Positions 45,746 to 55,051 of a DNA stretch of 64,000 nt are shown here, one piece after another. Both the position numbers and the translations under genes were made by a program. The stretch lies in contig NZ_JAEFCB010000001.1 of the NCBI RefSeq assembly GCF_016405905.1, forward strand, positions 62,001-126,000, written 5' to 3'. Every line of letters begins with the position of its first letter. Within the stretch, counting starts at the first letter, position 1. The notes below the pieces were generated by a model. The model searched no databases and was not told the DNA's origin. It saw only the letters and a program-made list of their open reading frames with translations. Source of the DNA: Variovorax sp. IB41 (GTDB lineage: Bacteria; Pseudomonadota; Gammaproteobacteria; Burkholderiales; Burkholderiaceae_C).

Positions 45746-47218
45746 TTGACCAAGACAGAAAATAATGGGTCTTCGGGAGCTCGGCCGTCGCCGCGGTTGC
45801 CTAAATCATTTTTCGTGGCAATCGCCTTCGGAGGCGTTTTCTCCGTGGCGCATGCGGCCAATGATATTTCTGCCACGCTCGTGCGCACTTGCACCAATCA
45901 ATTGAATGGGTCGGCCTATACCGATGCCGTATTGAATGATTTCCGGAACACCCGATTTCCTTCGCCCAAGACCGGCGGATTCAAGATCACATCGGTCGAG
46001 CAGGTCTGGCTTGCGTTTCCTGCCTATTGTTTGATCAAGGGAACCATCCAACCCACATCGCCCGGTGGAATAGATCCTGCCGTCAAGGCACCCGATTACC
46101 GAATTCCAGATATCAATTACCAGGTCTATATACCGGCGCAATGGAACGGTAAATTCATTCAGCTAGGAGGCGGTGGATTTGCATGGGATACCAACGTAGT
46201 CGCGGCCGGCCAGCAAAGCAACCAGCAATTCTCGCCGTCGTGGCAAGGTCCGGCGCTGTCGAATTACGCGGTCGTCCTCGGCGATGCCGGTGCCGGTGCT
46301 TCGTCGAAGGCATTCGATCCGGCGTTCGTGCAACCGGGCAGGCAATTGAGCGATGTGCCCAGGCAGGAGGCAGTGAAGAATTTCGGGCAGGATTCAATCA
46401 AGAAAACGCTCGACGTCGGCCTGTACCTGTCGCGAAAACTCACAGGCGCCGCGCCCACCGACACCTATTTCGTCGGCATTTCCACTGGTGGCCGGCAGGC
46501 TTTGAAAGCCGTGGCGAATTGGCCCGATGCGTATGACGGCGTCATTGCCGGTGCGCCGCCGGTCGATGAAACCAATCTGCTGAAAACGCTGGAAGTCCCG
46601 GCGGTGGTCAATGATTGGGTGGTCAATTGGAACAGCAGCGCCGCCATATTGACCAGTCTTTTTGGCCAGGACGTGTCCGATCAGACACTCAGCGATGCGC
46701 TGGGCTCGACATCCCGGCGCCTGGCGGATGTCGCCGTTCAATCCGGTGCGAATTACGATGGTTATGGCAGATTGCTGGATGCACTGGCGCCCGTGTGGAA
46801 CGTCAAGCCGCGTGATCTTGCCAATTTCTTCGATGCTGCGGCAAACCAGAAAAGAGCAGGCAAAAAAGGCAAGAAGATCATTATTTACCAGGGGACTTCC
46901 GATTTCCTGGTGCCTTGCAGCCAGGCAGGCGAATTCGTCAAGGAATTGGCCCGAAAAGAAACGGCGAGCGATATCAAGAATTCCGTTCGCACCTATTTCA
47001 TCGAAGATTACAGCCACGGGTTCTACAACACCAATTCGCTGCTCAAGAGAATCGGATTGAGCGCCATGCAATTGAATTGGAACGCTGTGTCTGACCTCGA
47101 CAAATGGGTCCACGACGACAACGCCGTCGCCAGCACGCCATCGCTTGTCAGGAACGCCTCCGGTGAAATTCCTGCGGCCTCGACGCTGGGCGCGTGGAGG
47201 TGCTCGGCGCCCCAATGA
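45746..47218 (+). CDS. Tannase/feruloyl esterase family protein, exported
   Basis: 490 residues from a TTG at 45746 with a GGAGAC site 5 bp upstream. This start yields a normal signal peptide (LPKSFFVAIAFGGVFSVAHA). The esterase core has the nucleophile elbow GISTGG (Ser246), IIYQGTSDFLVPCSQ for the Asp and DYSHGFYN for the His. Fungal and many bacterial tannases have Cys next to the Ser and His (CS-D-HC); both Cys are missing here. The gene is visibly richer in A/T than its neighbours, with AAT/ATT codons common, which suggests acquisition. It probably hydrolyses aromatic esters outside the cytoplasm. Confidence 0.85.
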   Translation: MTKTENNGSSGARPSPRLPKSFFVAIAFGGVFSVAHAANDISATLVRTCTNQLNGSAYTDAVLNDFRNTRFPSPKTGGFKITSVEQVWLAFPAYCLIKGTIQPTSPGGIDPAVKAPDYRIPDINYQVYIPAQWNGKFIQLGGGGFAWDTNVVAAGQQSNQQFSPSWQGPALSNYAVVLGDAGAGASSKAFDPAFVQPGRQLSDVPRQEAVKNFGQDSIKKTLDVGLYLSRKLTGAAPTDTYFVGISTGGRQALKAVANWPDAYDGVIAGAPPVDETNLLKTLEVPAVVNDWVVNWNSSAAILTSLFGQDVSDQTLSDALGSTSRRLADVAVQSGANYDGYGRLLDALAPVWNVKPRDLANFFDAAANQKRAGKKGKKIIIYQGTSDFLVPCSQAGEFVKELARKETASDIKNSVRTYFIEDYSHGFYNTNSLLKRIGLSAMQLNWNAVSDLDKWVHDDNAVASTPSLVRNASGEIPAASTLGAWRCSAPQ

Positions 47219-47233
47219 CCGGGCGACCGGCCC

Positions 47234-47620
47234 TCAAGCCGCCAGCACCAGCACCTTGAACTGGCTCGGCACGATCCGCATCCCGACGATGTTGCAGCGG
47301 TTCTGCACCGACAGGCTGGTCATGCGCGTGCACGGCGTGCCTTTGAGCAGCACCGTGAACGCGCCGGTGATGTGCCGCGAGGGCCCCATCACCGTCTGCG
47401 ACACCACGCCCATCAGCACGCCGGCGTTGTCGCCGTTGGTGATCGGCGTGGTGGTCGCCATGTTGTGCGCGGGCGTTCCGCCGTAGAGGATGTTCCAGGC
47501 GTTGGGAATGGCCGTGGGCCCGAGCGCGAAGTTGGGGTAGGGGATGGGCAGCGCCGGGGGCGTCTTGCAGACGTCCGGGAAGGCGAGGTCCACGCCCATC
47601 ATCTGTGCATTGGCGAACAT
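47234..47620 (-). CDS. PAAR-like DUF4150 protein (type VI secretion tip)
   Basis: 128 residues covering one PAAR-like DUF4150 domain: CKTPPALPIPYPNFA, YGGTPAHNMATTTPITNGDN and GVVSQTVMGPSRHI. These proteins cap the VgrG spike of type VI systems and often carry toxins; here no extension follows the domain. It is the last gene of the minus-strand island that starts with vgrG at 54932, and it is convergent with the tannase gene. Confidence 0.88.
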   Translation of the reverse strand: MFANAQMMGVDLAFPDVCKTPPALPIPYPNFALGPTAIPNAWNILYGGTPAHNMATTTPITNGDNAGVLMGVVSQTVMGPSRHITGAFTVLLKGTPCTRMTSLSVQNRCNIVGMRIVPSQFKVLVLAA

Positions 47621-47657
47621 GGCAACGGCTCCTTGAATCGGTGGGGGTCAGCGGGCT

Positions 47658-48374
47658 TCAGCCCATGTGGATCTGTTCGGCATCGACCTTGACCAGCGCC
47701 TTGCTGGTGACAAGCGTGTTCTTCGCGTGCAGGCGCAGCGTCTCCTTGGCCTGCATGTCGATCTGCCCGGCGCGCACCTGCTCGACTTCTTCGGTCAGGC
47801 GAAAGCTCGAACGCGTGAGCACGCTCAGGCGGTCGAGCACCGTCTCCAGCGTGCGACCCACGAAGCGCGCGACCAGCGTGGTCACGCGCACCTCGGCGCC
47901 GCGGTAGTCCATGTCGGCGATATCCAGCTGCGCCTTCTGCGCCTGCATGCGCAGCTCGGGCGCATCGAGCGCGATGCGGCCCTGGCGCGAGCGGATGGTG
48001 AGATCGCCGTCGGTGACGATGTGCGCCTGACTCGCATCCGCCTGCGTGATGACCGCGATCAGGTAGACGTGCTCGCGGTGCGGCCCGGCCATAAGCACGG
48101 TGTCGCCGGCGGCGGGTTGCAGCAGGCAGCTCGCGGCGCGCGGGCACTGCCAGGGGGCGCCGCCGTCCTGCGGCGCGACGAGAAAGCCGCCTTCCGCCAC
48201 GGGCTGCACGACGGTGCCGAGGGCGCTGCCGGTCCACGGAGAGACGGCGGTCGCGACGGAGGAGGGCAGGGGCTTGCGCAGGAGCGCCTGCATGTCGCCT
48301 TCGGGGGCGTGCGCGGGCATGTCCGGCACGAGGTGCGGCGCTTCTATGGATTCGCGGATGGCGCGATGGGTCAT
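47658..48374 (-). CDS. DUF3540 protein (type VI secretion accessory)
   Basis: 238 residues. LGTVVQPVAEGGFLVAPQDG and VYLIAVITQADASQAHIVTD form the conserved N-terminal beta part. LRMQAQKAQLDIADMDYRGA and the following helix-rich stretch resemble the gp5/VgrG-type repeat region. DUF3540 genes are regularly found with vgrG, DUF2169 and PAAR-like genes, but their job is not defined. The start overlaps the upstream pentapeptide gene's stop by 4 bp. Confidence 0.85.
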   Translation of the reverse strand: MTHRAIRESIEAPHLVPDMPAHAPEGDMQALLRKPLPSSVATAVSPWTGSALGTVVQPVAEGGFLVAPQDGGAPWQCPRAASCLLQPAAGDTVLMAGPHREHVYLIAVITQADASQAHIVTDGDLTIRSRQGRIALDAPELRMQAQKAQLDIADMDYRGAEVRVTTLVARFVGRTLETVLDRLSVLTRSSFRLTEEVEQVRAGQIDMQAKETLRLHAKNTLVTSKALVKVDAEQIHMG

Positions 48375-49492
48375 GAAAGGTCCTTGCGGTCTGGCGGCAA
48401 CGGGCGGCCCAGCGGGTCGCGGCCCGCGCGCTGGGGACGGCGCTCGCGCATCGCCGAGAAGCGCTCGGCCTCGAACAGCGCGGGGTCGCTGTCGAGCACG
48501 CCGAGGCGGTCGCTCCAGCGCGTGCCGGCTTCGATCGCGCGGTGCAGCTGCGTGCGCTGGAAGGTCGCGCCGCGCATGTCGGCGTCGCTCAGGTCGGCGT
48601 ACGAAAAGTCCGCGTAGACCAGCTGGCTGCGCGCGAACGAAGCGCGGTTGCAGCGCGCGCGGTGGAACACGCATTGCACGAGCTGCGCGTCCGACAGGTC
48701 CGCATCGGTAAGCGTCGCGTCGACCCAGATGCTTTGCTCGAACTGCCCGCCGCGGCAGTCGGCACCGCGCAGGTCGGCCTCCGGAAACAGGCACTGCGGC
48801 GCATGCACGCCGGTGAGCACCGCGCGCTCCAGCTTCGCGCCCTTGAAGTTGCACTGCGTGAGCCGCGCGCTGTCGAAATTGCAGCCTGTCAGGTCGGCGT
48901 CGATGAACTGGCAGAGATGGAACTGCTGCCCCGAGAAATCCTGCCCCGCCAGATCGGCCTCGCTGAAGATCACGTTGTGAAAGCTCGCGCCCTTGAAGCT
49001 CGCGCCGCGCAGCCCGGCTCGGTAGTAGACGGTGGTGTCGAGCCGCACATCGTCGAAGTGCGCGGCGTCCAGCGCCGACTCGCCGAACACGGTCTTGGTG
49101 AGGTCGGCGCGGTCGAAGCGCGCCGCATCGAGCGTGCTCTTGTGAAAGGCGGCGAGGTCGAGCCGGGCCTCTGCGAAATCGGCGTGCTTCAGGGCCGATT
49201 CGCTGAAGGCCGCGCGCGTCATCGTCGCGCCCCGCAGGCTCGCTTGCGACAGGCCGCATTTGTGAAACGCTGTGCGCTGCAAGTCGGCGGCATCGAGCCG
49301 CGCGCCGTCGAAGCGGCAGGTGTCGAACATCGATTCGGTCAGTTGCGCGCCTTCGAGGCTGGCCTGCGAGAAATCGCATTCGCCGAAGCTGCCGCCGCGC
49401 AGGTCGAGGTGGTCCAGCTGCATGCCCTTGAAATCCTGGCCCTTGATGAACTCGCCGCCGCGAACCTTCTGCGCCAACGCCTCCGGCGTCAT
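48371..49492 (-). CDS. Pentapeptide-repeat protein
   Basis: 373 residues, almost entirely A(D/N)LXX-type pentapeptide repeats (examples: FDGARLDAADLQRTAF, ADLTGCNFDSARLTQC, ADLSDADMRGATF). They should fold as a right-handed quadrilateral beta-helix of about 60 repeats. A short charged tail ends the protein. It overlaps both neighbours by 4 bp. In this type VI setting such a protein may be a scaffold, adaptor or cargo; no toxin domain is seen. Confidence 0.9.
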   Translation of the reverse strand: MTPEALAQKVRGGEFIKGQDFKGMQLDHLDLRGGSFGECDFSQASLEGAQLTESMFDTCRFDGARLDAADLQRTAFHKCGLSQASLRGATMTRAAFSESALKHADFAEARLDLAAFHKSTLDAARFDRADLTKTVFGESALDAAHFDDVRLDTTVYYRAGLRGASFKGASFHNVIFSEADLAGQDFSGQQFHLCQFIDADLTGCNFDSARLTQCNFKGAKLERAVLTGVHAPQCLFPEADLRGADCRGGQFEQSIWVDATLTDADLSDAQLVQCVFHRARCNRASFARSQLVYADFSYADLSDADMRGATFQRTQLHRAIEAGTRWSDRLGVLDSDPALFEAERFSAMRERRPQRAGRDPLGRPLPPDRKDLS

Positions 49493-52146
49493 CGCGCCGG
49501 TTCCGCCACGCGCCGCGGGAGGGTCTTGGCCTGCTCGATGTAGGCGCCGCGGGTTTCGGTGACGGTGTCGATCAGCGCCTGCGACACGTCGGCGCGAAAG
49601 AGGTTGGCGTCGCGCAGGTCGACGCCCACGAGCGTCGCTTTCTGGAGGCTTGCGTTCATGAGGTTGGCACCGCGCAGCGACGCATGGGTGAGGTCCGCGC
49701 GGATGAAAAGGCTTTCGGGCGCGTCGATGAGGCCGAGGTCCGCGCCCACGAGGCTGCAGCCGGAGAAGTCGCAGGTGTCCAGCGTGGCGCGAGCGAGAAG
49801 CGCGCCGTCGAGCATCATGTCGCGCAGGCTGCACTGGAGGAGCGTCGCGTCTTCGAAGTCGATGGTGCGCAGGCTGCTGGTGCCGACGAAGCAGGTGGTC
49901 TTGAGCGTGGCCGCGGTGAACGCGATGCCGTGGTCGCCGACGGTGTGGACCCAGGCGCAGGCCTCGAGATTCGCCTCCGAAAAATCCAGCCGCTCGACCA
50001 CGCAGGAGATGAGCCCGAACTTGTGCAGCGTCGCCGCGCGAAAGCTGCAGTCCACGAGGCGGCTCTGCTCGAGCATCGTCACGTAGTCGAAGTGCGCGCG
50101 GTCGAAGCGGCAGTTCTGGAAATGCATGCCCAGGAGGTTCAGGTGCGCGAGGCGCGCCTCCGAGAAATCGCAGTCGTCGAAGCGGGTTTTCTCGATCGTC
50201 GTTTCATCGAACTGCGCGCGCGCGAACGAGGTGCGCGCGCAGTGCGCGAGGCTCAGGTTGGCGCTCTGCAGCACGCAGCCCGCGAGCGATGCGCCCGCGA
50301 GCCGCGCGCGGACCAGCACGGCTTCGGTGGCGTCGGCATCGTCCAGTTGTGCGCCCGAGAGGTCCGCGCTTTCGAGCAGCGTGCGGTGCAGGCGGGCGCC
50401 GCGCAGGTCCATGTGCGAGAGGTCGGCGCCGGTCAGGTCCAGGCCCGAGAGGTCGCGCGTGGTGGCCATGAGCGCCTGCACGCGCGCGCGGGCTTCGCCG
50501 GTGCGTGCGGTGGTCATCGCATCGGCCGCGGACTGGTGCTGCGCGCCGAGCCGGTACATGTCGATGAGGCCGCGCTGGCCGCTTTCCGCGGTCTTGCGCA
50601 GGTCCGCCTCCTGGGCCGGCGACAGGGGCGCGGTGCGCGTGGCCGGGGCGATGCCCAGCATGCCCTGCATCACGCCGCGCGCATCGAAGCTGGGCGGGCC
50701 CTTGACCTGGCTGCCGTTCGCATCGGCCACGAGCGCGCGGCTGTCGAAGCCCACCTTGCGCGACTCCACCGCGTTGGCCTCCGCCATCTGCGCGAGCTCG
50801 CGGCGCGCGGCGTCGAGCTTTTGCTGCTGCTCGCGCTCGTAGACCTTGGTGCGCTCGATGAACCCGGGCAGTTCGCCGAGCGTCGGCATCTTCGTGAAGG
50901 GCGCGGGCAGCGCCTGCGTCTTGAAGTGGCGCGGCTTGTGGCCGGCGTCGAGGCCTTGCTGCGTGAGGTCCTGCCGCAGCGTGTTGCCGCGTTCGCGCAT
51001 GTTGCGCACGAGCGCGGACTCTTCCTCTTCCATCTGGTCGATCCACGGGCCGATGGCCTCGGCGGGCAGCAGTTCGTCGTCGCGGAACATGTAGAGGCCG
51101 CCCGTCTCGGGGTCGCTGCGGCGCTGCAGGATCGCGAAGTAGTGCGCGAGCGGCCGCTCGGCTTCGGCGGCGGATTCGATCGCGGGCATCACGTGCGTCA
51201 CGTCGGCCGCATCGTCTTCCGCGATGGCGGTTTCGCCGTGCCAGATCAACGCGATTTGCGACAGGTGCGGAAAGAACCACGCGGTCGTGAGCCGCAGCGG
51301 CACCTCTTCGAAGCGCTCGGGCTCGGCCTGGCCCGAGGCGGTCTTGCGTGCGATGAAGGCGCGCGCGCGCCAGTTGGGCAGCCGGCCGCGCTGCACCGGC
51401 AGGGTGGGGTGCATGTTCCACACCTCGTAGGGCGTGCCGCCCGGAATGCGGTCGTGGTCGGGCCAGCGCTGCTCGGGCGATGCGGCGTTGAAGAGGCGCC
51501 AGTCCATGTCTTCCGAAAAGCCCGGAAAGAGGCTCTCGCGCCAGTGCGCGTCGTAATGCCGGCCGATGAGGCGCATGCGGCTCGGCCAGCTCACGTCCAT
51601 CGCGCCGAAGCACGCGGGCTCGGGTTGCCGCGAGGGCTGGTCGATGCGGCGGTGCGGATGCTCGATGTTGGGCAGGCGTTGCACCAGCAGGCCATTCACC
51701 AGCTCGGGCGCATGGCCAATGCCCAGCGGGTTGTCGGCGAAGGCGGGGCCGCCGAAGGCACGGGTCCAATCGAGGCGCATCGATTCGAAGGGCTGCGGCG
51801 CGGTCGCGCGGCCATCGAGCCAGAAGCGGTCGCCGAAGACCACGAGCTGGCGGCTCAGCGCGCCGACGTTGAGCGCGACGGCGCAGGCGGTCTTTTCTTT
51901 CTGATGGTGCGTGTAGGCATGGCCGGTCGCGAGGAATTCGGCGCAGGCCTTGGGCATGCCGAGGTCGAGCACGCCGGTGGGGCCGAGTTCGTCGGAGACC
52001 GCTTTCCAGAACTCGGGTTCGGGCAGCAGCACCGGTGTCTCGTCCATCGCGACCATGCCCATCGCGGTCACGCCCAGCCGCTGGTGGCCGGCGCGCAAGA
52101 ACGGGCGCGTGATGACGCTCAGGCGCAGGGGTTTGACGGTCTTCAC
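49489..52146 (-). CDS. DUF2169 adaptor fused to pentapeptide repeats
   Basis: 885 residues from a GTG start. The N-terminal ~320 residues are a DUF2169 domain (VITRPFLRAGHQRLGVTAMG, MRLDWTRAFGGPAFADNPLG). That domain is known in type VI clusters as a chaperone/adaptor that loads effectors on VgrG/PAAR. A helical linker (about 370-560) follows, then pentapeptide repeats from about 565 to 870 (LSGLDLTGADLSHMDLRGAR). It overlaps the next pentapeptide gene by 4 bp. The fusion suggests an adaptor with a built-in docking surface. Confidence 0.88.
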   Translation of the reverse strand: MKTVKPLRLSVITRPFLRAGHQRLGVTAMGMVAMDETPVLLPEPEFWKAVSDELGPTGVLDLGMPKACAEFLATGHAYTHHQKEKTACAVALNVGALSRQLVVFGDRFWLDGRATAPQPFESMRLDWTRAFGGPAFADNPLGIGHAPELVNGLLVQRLPNIEHPHRRIDQPSRQPEPACFGAMDVSWPSRMRLIGRHYDAHWRESLFPGFSEDMDWRLFNAASPEQRWPDHDRIPGGTPYEVWNMHPTLPVQRGRLPNWRARAFIARKTASGQAEPERFEEVPLRLTTAWFFPHLSQIALIWHGETAIAEDDAADVTHVMPAIESAAEAERPLAHYFAILQRRSDPETGGLYMFRDDELLPAEAIGPWIDQMEEEESALVRNMRERGNTLRQDLTQQGLDAGHKPRHFKTQALPAPFTKMPTLGELPGFIERTKVYEREQQQKLDAARRELAQMAEANAVESRKVGFDSRALVADANGSQVKGPPSFDARGVMQGMLGIAPATRTAPLSPAQEADLRKTAESGQRGLIDMYRLGAQHQSAADAMTTARTGEARARVQALMATTRDLSGLDLTGADLSHMDLRGARLHRTLLESADLSGAQLDDADATEAVLVRARLAGASLAGCVLQSANLSLAHCARTSFARAQFDETTIEKTRFDDCDFSEARLAHLNLLGMHFQNCRFDRAHFDYVTMLEQSRLVDCSFRAATLHKFGLISCVVERLDFSEANLEACAWVHTVGDHGIAFTAATLKTTCFVGTSSLRTIDFEDATLLQCSLRDMMLDGALLARATLDTCDFSGCSLVGADLGLIDAPESLFIRADLTHASLRGANLMNASLQKATLVGVDLRDANLFRADVSQALIDTVTETRGAYIEQAKTLPRRVAEPAR

Positions 52147-52159
52147 GGCGTGGCTTCGA

Positions 52160-52597
52160 TCAACCCGCGGCGCGCGCGATTTCGAGCGGCGTGCGCGTGC
52201 GGTCGATGGCCAGGCTCGATGCGTCGTCGGGGTCGCGCAGCAGGTGCACCCGCGTGCCCGCGATGCAGAACTGCGGCAGCAGCGCTTCGTCGACCAGCGT
52301 GCGCACGACGGCAGGGCTCGCGCCGCCCGCGCCGTCGAACACCTTCAGCGACATCTCCACGGCCAGCACCGTCTGCCCCTGCGAGCCGCCGCGCGTGAGC
52401 TCGTGCTCGGAGCGCTTGACCGATTCGACGATGGCCTCCGCCGGAATGCCGTGCTGCGCGAGGCGCTTCCAGGTTTTTTCTTCGGCCGAATAGATGCGGT
52501 TCTCGCGCGAGGCGACGATCACCACCGAAATGGCCGTCACGATCACCGCGCTCATCACGACGGCGAACACGACCCAGAGCAGCGTTTCAAACCACAA
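52160..52597 (-). CDS. Small single-helix membrane protein in the type VI island
   Basis: 145 residues from a TTG at 52597 that overlaps the vgrG stop by 11 bp and has an AAGGTG site. One N-terminal membrane helix (WVVFAVVMSAVIVTAISVVI) is followed by a soluble domain of about 110 residues (GIPAEAIVESVKRSEHELTR and ARTLVDEALL-like elements). I do not recognise the domain. Its position directly after vgrG is where effector, immunity or adaptor genes often lie. A membrane-anchored immunity protein is one option, but no partner toxin is identified. Confidence 0.65.
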   Translation of the reverse strand: MWFETLLWVVFAVVMSAVIVTAISVVIVASRENRIYSAEEKTWKRLAQHGIPAEAIVESVKRSEHELTRGGSQGQTVLAVEMSLKVFDGAGGASPAVVRTLVDEALLPQFCIAGTRVHLLRDPDDASSLAIDRTRTPLEIARAAG

Positions 52598-54932
52598 GGG
52601 TGAGCACCTTGAACTTCGCGGCCAGGCCGCCGGTGGCGATGAGCATGCCCTTGTTCGCAATGGCCAGGCCCTTGGTGCTGACTTCGAGCGGCTTGTTCTT
52701 GAGCGAAAAGACGGCCGTGTCGATCTTCACGGTCGCGATCTGCGCGTTCAGGCCCGCGTAGTACTGCAGGCGCGCGCCCCACACGTCCAGCGAGATGCCC
52801 ACCAGGCTGATGCGAAAACCCACGCCGCCCGCGCGGAACCAGCGCCAGTCGCTGCTCTTGGCGTAGTTGTTGATGTAGGTGGCGGAGTTGTTGGTGTAGT
52901 TGACCGTGAGGTTGTTGTAGGTGGTCGACGTGGTGTTGTAGGTCGTCGTGTTGATGACGTGCTGCGTCGTGTTGTGGATGTGGTTGGTCGTGTTGAAGGT
53001 CACGTCGGGCGAGGTGTGCACCGTGGGGCCGGTGACCACCGTGGTCGAGGGGCCGTTGACCGTGACGTTGTTCGAGGTGTCGATGGTGTCGGTGCGGCCA
53101 TCGCTCACGAAGCGGATTTCCTTGCCGTCGATGGTGCCGTGGAAGCCGCCGGTGATCGCCAGTTGCACGCCGCCCGTGATGGTGTCGTTCAGCCCGCCGC
53201 TCAGCGTGCGCGTCTTGCCGCCAGAAATGGTCTGGCTCACGCCGCCGGTGATGGTCTCGCCGAAGCCGCCGGTCACGCTGCGGGTGTCGCCGCCGGTGAT
53301 GGTTTCTTTCGCGCCCGCGGTGATGTCGCGCGTTTCGCCGCTCTGGTAGGTGGCCGACTCGTGGCCCTTGATGAGGGTTGTGCGGGTGCCGTCGGTGGTG
53401 TGGGTCTCGTCGGCCTCGACCTCCACATCGAGGTTGCGCTCGGCGTGCAGCAGGATCTGCTCGGCGCCGGTGCGGTCCTCGAAGCGCAGCATGTTGGCCT
53501 GGTTGGCCGCGCCGCCGGTGCTCGAGCGCGTGAGGATGCCGCTGGCCGTGGCGTTGGCCGGCAGCTCCCACGGCGGCATCTGGTCGCTGTTGTAGACGCG
53601 GCCGGTGATGATGGGGCGGTCGGGTTCGCCGCCGATGAAATCGACGATCACTTCCTGGCCCACGCGCGGCATGTGCATGGTGCCGTAGTTGGTGCCGGCC
53701 CAACTGCTGGACACGCGCACCCAGCAGGAGCTGTTCTCGTCCGACTGGCCGTAGCGGTCCCAGCGGAACTGCAGCTTCACGCGGCCGAAGCGGTCGGTCC
53801 AGATCTCCTCGGGGCCGACGACGGTGGCGGTCTGCGGGCCGTTGGTGCGCGGCTTGGGGGTCTTGCGCGCGGGGCGGTAGGCCACGGTGGAGGGCAGCAC
53901 GGTGAAGTCGAATTCGCACACCGATTCGGCGCTGCCGCCGCTGGAGTACTCGGGCTCCTGCAGGTCGTAGCGCGTTTCGGTGACCAGGTACTCGCGGTTG
54001 TCGGCCTCGCGCGGGCAGTGCGTCATCTGGAACAGGTAGCCGGGCGCCATGCCCACCACGTTGGTGTGGCCCGCGGCCAGTTCGTAGGCGCACTGCAGCT
54101 CCTGCAGGCGGATCTTGGCGTAGGCGTCGCCCTGGCCGTGCTCGCTGTAGCCGCCGAGCCATTCATAGACTTCGTAGGTCGAGTGGTCGTGGGGCTTGGG
54201 GTCTTGCTGCACGCTCTGCAGCGAGGCACGCGACTTCTTGAAATCGAAGTCGTCCAGCATCACGCGGCCCGAGGTGATCTGCTCGGCGATGCGCCAGCGA
54301 TCGATGCAGGGCTCCATCGCGTTGACCACGCGGTCGCGCGGGCGGTAGGGAATGGTCGCGTAGCCCGGCAGGTTGCCGTAGCCGCCGGTGTCGTCGGCCA
54401 GCACCAAGAGGTGCGAGCCGTTGCCGTGCTCGAAGTGGTAGGCGATGCCCTCGTGCTCCATGAGGCGGCTGGCGAAGGCGAAGTCGCTCTCCTGGTACTG
54501 CACGCAGTATTCCCACGCGCGGTAGCTGCCCGTCAGGCGCTTCTCGAACTGGAAGCCGTATTTGCCCAGCACGTCGTCGAGCACCTCGGGCACGCTCTTG
54601 TTCTGGAAGATGCGGCTGTCGGTGGTGCGGGTGAGGTACCAGAGCCAGGGCTGCACGAGCGCGCGGTAGATGTAGTGGCGGCCGGTTTCGTTGGCGCGGC
54701 CCACGAGCTCGAAGCGCACCACGGTGCCGTTCAGGAATCGCGGCGCGCCGCCGTCCTGCAGCTCGATCGTGAGCGATGTGCCCAGCAGCGTCTTCAGGTC
54801 CAGGCTGAAGCTGGGGCTGACCATGTCGACCTCGAACTCGAACAGCTGCGAGAGGCCTTCGCGTCCCCGCATCGCGCGGAACTTCAGCTGCTCGGTGTTC
54901 AGGACGGTGTGAACCTGGACGGTACGTGGCAT
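52587..54932 (-). CDS. vgrG: VgrG/TssI type VI secretion spike protein
   Basis: 781 residues. The gp27-like part (about 1-370) includes LKFRAMRGREGLSQLFEFEV and EYCVQYQESDFAFASRLMEH. The gp5 OB-fold follows (about 385-470) with EIWTDRFGRVKLQFRWDR and MHMPRVGQEVIVDFIGGEPD. A beta-helix needle has repeated TGG-type blocks (ETITGG, SVTGG, TISGG; about 535-620) and an Asn/Thr-rich stretch. The C-terminal ~110 residues are an extra domain without recognised catalytic motif. It heads the island, with a palindromic repeat in its upstream region. Confidence 0.95.
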   Translation of the reverse strand: MPRTVQVHTVLNTEQLKFRAMRGREGLSQLFEFEVDMVSPSFSLDLKTLLGTSLTIELQDGGAPRFLNGTVVRFELVGRANETGRHYIYRALVQPWLWYLTRTTDSRIFQNKSVPEVLDDVLGKYGFQFEKRLTGSYRAWEYCVQYQESDFAFASRLMEHEGIAYHFEHGNGSHLLVLADDTGGYGNLPGYATIPYRPRDRVVNAMEPCIDRWRIAEQITSGRVMLDDFDFKKSRASLQSVQQDPKPHDHSTYEVYEWLGGYSEHGQGDAYAKIRLQELQCAYELAAGHTNVVGMAPGYLFQMTHCPREADNREYLVTETRYDLQEPEYSSGGSAESVCEFDFTVLPSTVAYRPARKTPKPRTNGPQTATVVGPEEIWTDRFGRVKLQFRWDRYGQSDENSSCWVRVSSSWAGTNYGTMHMPRVGQEVIVDFIGGEPDRPIITGRVYNSDQMPPWELPANATASGILTRSSTGGAANQANMLRFEDRTGAEQILLHAERNLDVEVEADETHTTDGTRTTLIKGHESATYQSGETRDITAGAKETITGGDTRSVTGGFGETITGGVSQTISGGKTRTLSGGLNDTITGGVQLAITGGFHGTIDGKEIRFVSDGRTDTIDTSNNVTVNGPSTTVVTGPTVHTSPDVTFNTTNHIHNTTQHVINTTTYNTTSTTYNNLTVNYTNNSATYINNYAKSSDWRWFRAGGVGFRISLVGISLDVWGARLQYYAGLNAQIATVKIDTAVFSLKNKPLEVSTKGLAIANKGMLIATGGLAAKFKVLTLVV

Positions 54933-55051
54933 TCGGAATTTCCCTGTCCCTTGGGGCTTCTGCGGATGCGGAGCCTTCGAAGGGCAGTCTAGGAATTCGT
55001 TATGTCATATGCATGACGCGGGGAGGGCGCTCGCGCTGTCGTTCGGGGCGC

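Noticed and set aside
44577-47218. Tripartite tricarboxylate (TctABC) uptake locus
   Set aside because: Only the binding protein is present; no tctA or tctB permease gene is adjacent.
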